Part shown: in pieces, positions 57,861 through 64,000 of the stretch
How positions within the stretch are numbered: the first letter of the stretch is position 1
How the letters are laid out: the number at the start of each line of letters is the position of its first letter
Assembly (NCBI RefSeq): GCF_040183065.1
Contig: NC_091132.1
Span: forward strand, 160,043,602-160,107,601
Direction: 5' to 3'
From: Periplaneta americana
Taxonomy: Eukaryota > Arthropoda > Insecta > Blattodea > Blattidae
DNA: 64,000 nucleotides
Position numbers and translations under genes: made by a program
The notes under the pieces: generated by a model
What the model was told of the DNA's origin: nothing
Seen by the model: only the letters and a program-made list of their open reading frames with translations
Databases searched by the model: none

Positions 57861-58447
57861 CACAGTATAGTACATACAATCGAAGATTGACACGTGGTAG
57901 AATCGACTGTGCTTGAGGTGATTTTTTGCATTTCTCGCGATACAGCGCTCCAAGCGGCTAGTCACTAGGAGTACGAGGAACAATAGACTGTGCTGTATTT
58001 CGCATTGTTGTGAAGCAGAGGAATAGTTGTGTAAACTGTGAAATTTCGTTATAGGTTGTAATAAATGTTAATGGCTAAAACACAATAACTGAATAATATG
58101 GGACAAGAGGGAACGTTTGTAGTTCTGTAAATTGCAAGAAAAATAGGCCAGAGTTATCTTTCTTCCGAAAGATCCAACAAGGTGATTTTACAAAACATAG
58201 TATATACTTCATGAATATAATAAATAAAACTAATGTATTTAATATTTCAAAAATGGAAGGAAGGTTTTAATTTTTCCAAAAGAACACGATAACGAAAGTA
58301 TAATAAATTTTGTCGTGTGCTACACAAGGGGTGTGTGATGAGGCGATAGTAGTGATACTAGTGGCTAGCAAATAGCAAGTTCAAATGTAAATGGATGCAT
58401 ATACTCTTCGTATTAAGCTTCGTGTCTATGTAGGCTACTAGAATGTG
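57861..58447. mobile_element. Long form of the CACAGTCTAGTATA MITE family, with THAP-like relic
   Basis: The same diverged TIRs as the ~185-bp MITEs (CACAGTATAGTACATACAAT to CTAGAATGTG) but 587 bp long. Its centre on the plus strand reads CSSVNCKKNRPELSFFRKIQ, which looks like the first half of a THAP zinc finger (CxxxxC...FF+FP). P-superfamily transposases start with a THAP domain, so this copy may preserve part of the parent. No open start codon. Confidence 0.55.
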
Positions 58448-58484
58448 GTTATATGTAAAAAGTAAATAAATATCATAAACAGTA

Positions 58485-58485
<1 letters not shown>

Positions 58486-58520
<35 letters not shown>

Positions 58521-58521
58521 T
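58486..58521. repeat. (AAT)n microsatellite
   Basis: Twelve AAT units. Confidence 0.9.
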
Positions 58522-58539
58522 GAATTATTGGCTGGGCTT

Positions 58540-58900
58540 GCCTATATAATTTGTCGCCGCTCACTGAAGGTATCAATGGAAACTACTTTGAGAAAGAAAC
58601 AACTTTTACTGAACATCACTGGACCGTGTAAGATACTTTCTACAGACATCACATATGAATACGTTCTCATCCCTCAGCAGCAATTCATGTTTTTCTTAGG
58701 TTATTCCGATGTGGAAAGCACATTCCAAAAACATTGCATTTGAATGAATACTCGGTCGTATGCTGGCGTTCATGGCTCTTAATGTCACTCGACAGCAAGA
58801 AGCACTTTCCGTAAAAATAGAATTTGAATAATTCCTCACTTGTATGTTGGCATCTATGTCTTTCTAGCACACCCGACTACATGACTGCATAGCTATCGGG
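58540..58900 (-). pseudogene. Decayed distal zinc fingers
   Basis: The minus strand reads LERHRCQHTSEELFKFYFYG, LLSSDIKSHERQHTTEYSFK and CNVFGMCFPHRNNL, then across a break VFICDVCRKYLTRSSDV. Cysteine ligands are mostly gone (FYFYGKC, CNVFGMC). They continue the array at 59223 and are separated from it by a MITE. Confidence 0.65.
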
Positions 58901-58945
58901 TCGGAATATTGTTTCTGCCTACTATGATGGATTTCGTGTTATTAC

Positions 58946-59127
58946 CACAGTCTACTATATAGTCACGAAGCTTGAGTTTTGAGGATGCTAGAAACAATAG
59001 ACTGTGACGGTACTATTTTGCATTGCCTGTAATGAGGCGATATTAGCGATCCTAGTGGTGAGCAACTATCTAATGTTTGCAGATTTACTACGTATTGAGC
59101 TTCGCGACTAATATAAGTTAGACTGTG
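58946..59127. mobile_element. MITE, CACAGTCTAGTATA family, inserted in a finger array
   Basis: 182 bp, perfect 7-bp duplication TTATTAC (58939-58945, 59128-59134). Finger sequence lies on both sides, so the element landed in what was coding sequence. Confidence 0.85.
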
Positions 59128-59222
59128 TTATTACTGTTTTTTAAGTTTACTACCCTGTGACAAGCACTTTCAATTAATATAGTGTCTGAATGAATTCTTA
59201 TGTGTCTGCTGGCTTTGCGTTT

Positions 59223-60918
59223 TTAGGTCACTCCATTCTGTAAAACATTTTCGCCAGATATCACACTGGAAACTTTTTCACCAGTATGCTGAAGGCTATG
59301 CCTTTTCAGTGAATTCCAATGCGAAAAACACTTTCCACAAACATCGCACAAAAATGGTTTTTCTCCAGTGTGATAACGTTCATGCATCCTTAGATAACTT
59401 GAAAGTGCAAAACGCTTTCCACAAACATCACATTTGAATGGTTTGTCACCACTATGTTGCATTTCATGAAGTTTTAGGTTACTCCGCTGCACAAAGCAAC
59501 GTCCACAATCAACGCATTTGAATGGCTTCTCACCAGTATGCAGTCTCTCATGCCTTTTTAAAACACCCGACTGCGTAAAACACTTTCCGCAGAAATCGCA
59601 TTTGAATGGTTTTTCACCACTATGTTGCAATAGATGGAATTTTAGGTCACTACGTTGCAGGAAGGACTTTTCGCAAATAATGCATTTGAATCGCTTCTCA
59701 CCAGTATGCAGGCTCTCATGTCTTTTTAGAGTCCCTGATTGCGTAAAACACTTTCCACAGATATCGCATTTGAATGGTTTCTCACCAGTATGTAACAGTA
59801 GATGAAGTTTGAGGTCACTCCGCTGGAGGAAGAATTTTCCACACGATTGACATTGGAAAGGTTTCTGAGGAATATGTAGATGTTTATGCCTGTTTAAGAC
59901 ACTCAGCCTTGTAAAACATTTTCCACACACATCACATTTAAAAGGTTTCTCGTCATTGTGAACACGCAAATGGGCTTCTAGGTAACATCGCCGTTGGAAG
60001 CACTTTCCACAAACATCGCAATTAAATTGTTTCTTAACATTATGTTGCACTAGATGGAGTTCTAGAGTAGTCTCCTGAGGAAAGCACTTCCCACAATAAG
60101 CGCATTTGAAAGGTTCGTCACCAGTATGCAGAAGTTTATGCTTTTTGAGGAATCTCGACTTCGTAAAACTGTCTCCACAGACATCACATCTGAATGGTTT
60201 CTCGCCATGTTGCACTAGATGGAGTTTTAGATCACTTCGCTGCAGAAAGCACTTTCCACAAGGGGTACATTTGAATGGTGTCGCACCAGTATGCAAACGT
60301 CTATGCCTATTTAGGACATTCGACCGTGTAAAACACTTTCCACAGATATCACATTTGAATGGTTTGTCGCCATTATGCACACGCAGATGGACTTTCAGGT
60401 TATACCGCTCCGAGAAACACTTTCCACAAACATCGCATTTTATTTCTTTCTGAACAATGTCCTGACATTGACCGATATTTTCATTATTCGCAACGGGGGA
60501 GTAATTTCCAGGGACATCGCTTCTGAAAAATCTGTCATCAGTGTGGTAGCGTTCATGACTTTTGAGATCGGTTGGCTTGGAAAAATATTTTCCACAGACA
60601 TTGGATTTCAATGTTTCCTCGCCTCTGTGCAGAAGTTCATGGCATTCTACCGGTTCATGTTGCAAAAAACACTTCCCACTGATATCACATTTGGAAATCT
60701 TTTCGTCTGTGTGATTCGGCATATGATTTTGCAGATTACCCGAAGTCGAGGAACAGTTTTCGAAAATATCGCATTTGAATCGCTTCTCATCACTATTAGG
60801 CCGAAAATTCTTCGTAGAAGAATCACAGTGGTTTGCAACCTCACAAATACCCGAATGTGCTTCATGTGTAAAATCTTCACATTCTGATGATACTGTTCTG
60901 TAATTGGAGTCTGCAGAA
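59223..60918 (-). CDS. C2H2 zinc-finger exon, 14 good fingers, C-terminus disrupted
   Basis: The acceptor TTTCTTTAATAG (60919-60920 is the AG) opens in phase 2 with SSADSNYRTVSSECEDFTHE, the family's usual finger-exon start. Four weak fingers follow (for example CDIFENCSSTSGNLQNH), then 14 fingers with all ligands from [20 protein letters not shown] to [20 protein letters not shown]. It is a nuclear DNA-binding protein with 564 residues open. The last linker, TGEKVSSVISGENV, is a frame-shifted finger (CDIWRKCFTEWSDLK in the other frame); the open frame ends NGVT. A MITE and dead fingers follow, so the array has lost its end. The first three exons must lie right of 64000, since none is seen in 60919-64000. 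It could be a working shortened gene or a recent pseudogene. Confidence 0.85.
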
Positions 60919-61887
60919 CTATTAAAGAAATATACCATGAGGCAATAAAAGTAAAAAACAACACATTTATAAAAAAATCAGTGAGGATTACAATCAAACA
61001 CTGTTATGTTTTTGTGCCTAAATATACTTAAAAAAGAACATTCAGTTGGGTAGAGAAAGAGCGCACATAATCACCTATGTAATGTATCCAATTTACAATT
61101 CATGTTGAGGAATAGTCAGCTAGGCCCCTTGTTAATAACATATATCAATATAACACTGCGGACGAAGGATTAGGGAAACAACTGGTAGTGTCTGAGGTCA
61201 GGAGCATAGACAAGACTAATGGAGGAAATGCAAGAGAAGACATGAGAAGAACGAGTGTAGGAATGAAGCGACTACCAGATATTAGTGATTGTGAGGACTG
61301 AATAGATAGGGCGTTGGAGAGGTTATAGCGAAGAAGAAGAAGAGTGCTAAAAAGTGAGTGCAGAAAAGTTAGGGGTGGCAAAAGTGTAAGAAAAGGAGCA
61401 GAGAAGAAAGTGTTAGTGTAAGAAGATAGGGTAAGAGTGTAATAAGATAAACTATCAAACAATGAATACAATGATATCTGAACAAATGTGAAGTGGAATG
61501 AGAGAGAAATTGGAAGTGTAATTTAAGTGAATTAGATATTTGATGTTTTTCAATGTTTTGGATTGGGAGTAGTAGCAGGGGTACTATAACTGTAGGAGTA
61601 TTATCGAAATAAATATATGGATAGGGGTAATAAAATAGGAAATTTAGGAATGGAAGGGAAACAGTCTAGGTAGGAGGGAGAGAATAGAAGAGGATAGAGG
61701 GGGAAGGACATATAGCAATTCAGTCATAATAGAACATTAGAAAGCAATCAAGAAATTCTCGGCAAAGAATACCTTAATAGAAAAGAGTTATATGTATTAA
61801 AGGGATGGTGGATCGAAAAACAGAAATGTGAAGGTCCACCATAACTGTGAATTGTAAAGTTGAATGACAAATAAATATCAATATCAA
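60919..61887. other. Intron; purine-rich unit ending in (ATATC)n
   Basis: 61150-61830 is strongly purine-biased on the plus strand (GGAGGGAGAGAATAGAAGAG) and ends AATAAATATCAATATC. It may be the 3' part of a retroelement, but no coding block is recognised. Confidence 0.4.
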
Positions 61888-61983
61888 TATATCAATATAA
61901 TTAATTATTAATCCGTCTTATGGCTTGAGAATTGATTATATATAAAACAAAACACGTTTTACATCTCATTTAGTCTTAAGACT

Positions 61984-62013
61984 AACATTTTCACCCTTGT
62001 AGGGCTTCTTCAG
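61984..62013 (-). ncRNA. Hammerhead-like motif, degraded (left arm)
   Basis: The minus strand has CTGAAGA (62013-62007), a stem CCC/GGG, then GAAAATGTTA. The stem III palindrome is broken (AATGTT), so this copy is probably inactive. Confidence 0.4.
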
Positions 62014-62489
62014 GTACGAGATATAACAGATTTAGAATATTCGCATGATTTTATAGGAGAGCACAGAACACTTAACGAGAATTTTACTCGCTCCATCGAA
62101 ATTAGCCAGTTCATATTTGCTTGACTCTACATTTAGTAATATCATGTTTATATATTCCTAGTAATTTATTGATTTTACTATGATCAACACATTGATTACT
62201 ACCCTCTGTATGCTTCTAAATTCACTTTCAACAAGTTATTGGCAACAGTACAATATATTTAGGATACCAATGTATTGGGATCTACTTTGTATGCCAACAC
62301 TGCGTATTCAGTATTACTTCATAGCTATGCAAGCTTACGTTGTTTTTAATATTTGACATGATCTTTTTTAATGTTGTTTTGGATGATTAGTATTGTCATT
62401 ATCTTATATTTCACTCTGTTTATGCCATTTCCAAATGTATAGCAAAGTTTTGTAATTGATTTTAGATGGATATCTGTTATATCTCGTAC

Positions 62490-62521
62490 CTGAAGATGCC
62501 CCACAAAGGGTGAAAACGTTA
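62490..62521 (+). ncRNA. Hammerhead-like motif (right arm)
   Basis: CTGAAGA (the core is CTGANGA) at 62490-62496, stem II CCC/GGG, GAA and AACGTT, then A at the cleavage position. The first pairs of stem I are present (GTAC against GTAT). Confidence 0.45.
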
Positions 62522-62626
62522 GTATTAAGACTAAATAAGATGTAAAGCATGAGTGTTTTGTTTTATATATAATCAATGCTCATGTCATAAGACGGAATAA
62601 ATAATTAATTATATTGATATATGTTA

Positions 62627-63127
62627 TTAAAATGTATCTAGGCTACAGAAGGTTAATGGATTAGAGCGCCAATACTAATTATATGTTTATACAGAGGTAA
62701 CTATTTTTGGTGGTTTCGTTAACTCCATTAACATATATTAATTAATAACTCGGAATAAGCAGGTTTAAGTAATTGAAGGAAATAGCAACTAAATGCATAA
62801 AATATAAGTAAACTGAAACCGAGATACATTCCTGACCAATGTTATAATCATAATTATAAATACATTATCATGTAATGTTTAGAGAATGAAGATATGAGTT
62901 TTTAGAGAGACTGTAACAGCAACACAATTAAACAGAAGAGAGGAATGGATGGATAGAAGAAGTTGGAGTATAAAGGCAAGAAATGAAAGCTAAAGAAATA
63001 GCATCAACAGTCGCGATATTACTGGTAGTTATTGGTAGCGATGCCAGTAATAGTGGTGATATTAATTTTAATATAACTTACGTCTCTCAAATGTAATAAC
63101 AATCCTTCATAATAATAACAATCACAT
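62627..63127. other. No gene recognised
   Basis: Nothing recognisable. Confidence 0.5.
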
Positions 63128-63924
63128 ATAGTCTGGGTCAGCTTATTTAATACCCTAAGGGTGAAACCTAACCATTTCTCTTCTATTACTATATATCGTA
63201 GTGGATTATAGTGAATTTTCTTTTACCAACTTCGTTTCGAATTTCGGGTACTGACAAATACTACAACTGGCAGTTAATTTCTATCTCTTATGTTGACATC
63301 AATAACTTTGGTTCGCAGAAAAGTAAACTGATAAAAATGCAAGTATCTAGGCATGTGAATTAATAATTAATTAGTAATACCGGTATTAATATTAATATCA
63401 ATACACAATTCAGTTCTGATGAGTTGTGATTCCAATTCAAATCTATATTCAGATGAGTGTAATTAAATAAGAAATAAATTATAGACCTATTTCGTACAAA
63501 ACATGCATGTAATGAAATTCTGTCGTGTTTAGATTTTTATTAAAACGTCCAAGAGAGGAAACAACATTGTAGGAACTTCTCTACGAAAGAAAGTACTTCA
63601 AAGTATTTTAAATGCCTAAGCTATACATTTTAAAGTAGTGTTCTGTTTTCGGAATTCGTACTAATCATTTCACTTGACCATACTATATTTGTAGGTTAGG
63701 TCTCGTGAATTGTAAACTGTTTAGTTAAAGCAATTAATTTCATGTTGCCAGAAAAAATAAATGTTAATATCAGATCATACTAATCTTAATTAGCAACATA
63801 ATATGCGAGCATTCCAGAATGAAAATACACTTTTCATTAATTTTGAATCATGCAGAAAACACCTCGCAACATAAAGATGAGATGTGGTAGGCCTAAATAA
63901 GACATGTAGCTATTGTTAATTACT

Positions 63925-63930
<6 letters not shown>
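63128..63930 (+). repeat. Dispersed ~0.8-kb repeat of unknown kind, copy 2
   Basis: Partner of 18385-19175, same orientation, ending in (ATT)n at 63931-63961. Confidence 0.7.
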
Positions 63931-63961
<31 letters not shown>

Positions 63962-63962
<1 letters not shown>

Positions 63963-64000
63963 CTTACTTACTGGCTTTTAAGGAACCCGGAGGTTCATTG
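63962..64000 (-). mobile_element. RTE-like LINE 3' end, cut by window edge
   Basis: ACTTACTTACTGGCTTTTAA then GGAACCCGGAGGTTCATTG is the inverse of the KP-stop-(TAAG)n end of the family. The rest lies beyond 64000. Confidence 0.85.

Larger units (their letters stand above)
61888..62626. mobile_element. Second inverted-repeat element with hammerhead-like motifs (Penelope-like)
   Basis: Arms of ~145 bp, 61888-62033 against 62468-62626, surround a ~430-bp AT-rich centre. The arms share the plan of the 22.1-kb element: a CTGANGA...GAAAACGTT core in each, facing inward or outward symmetrically. It differs in all other sequence, so it is a different family member. No coding region. Confidence 0.55.

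Noticed and set aside
61145-61471. 108-codon serine/leucine-rich minus-strand frame
   Set aside because: It is the complement of a purine-rich strand bias, with no motif.

Overview
AT-rich, intron-rich, transposon-packed animal DNA with no operons. It is most likely from an insect, and I infer a cockroach or related blattodean. That inference rests on the RTE-like LINE family, the tRNA-derived SINEs and the zinc-finger gene architecture, which I associate with Periplaneta-type genomes. No search was run.

The only host genes I can support are members of one C2H2 zinc-finger (ZNF) family. They share a layout: a short first coding exon (MDVIKMEPEIDPL type), a 138-bp phase 0-0 second exon (TGIKEEY / VKFEEDP / VVKREPE type), a small third exon ending in phase 2, and one large exon holding the whole finger array. 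A complete four-exon plus-strand gene is readable (37493-37581, 42085-42222, 47492-47574, 48765-49881; 473 aa, 11 fingers). On the minus strand lie two first exons (33.6 and 27.6 kb), four second exons (24.0, 21.9, 7.3, 2.6 kb), one third exon (14.5 kb) and three finger exons (13.2-11.5 kb broken, 52.7-52.0 kb broken, 60.9-59.2 kb mostly open with 14 good fingers). The N-terminal exons carry an array of psi-K-x-E (SUMO-acceptor type) tetrapeptides, conserved while the x position and surroundings drift. I take this as the family's probable effector region, in place of KRAB or ZAD.

Region by region: 1-11 kb holds LINE and SINE debris and two second-exon copies. 11-14.6 kb holds a decayed finger exon and its third exon. 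15-21.5 kb is nested DNA transposons (Harbinger-like inside a SINE; a 2.2-kb long-TIR element). 21.8-25.2 kb is a tandem duplication of the second exon plus intron, interrupted by a Penelope-like element with hammerhead-like motifs and by LINEs. 25.8-31.3 kb holds MITEs, a Helitron, a hAT relic and a LINE. 31.5-38.3 kb is a large inverted duplication placing two near-identical first exons head to head. 37.5-50 kb is the intact plus-strand gene, with hAT elements, SINEs and a solo LTR in its introns. 51-60.9 kb holds two more minus-strand finger loci and MITEs. 61.9-62.6 kb is a second hammerhead-bearing inverted element, and the window ends at another RTE-like LINE.
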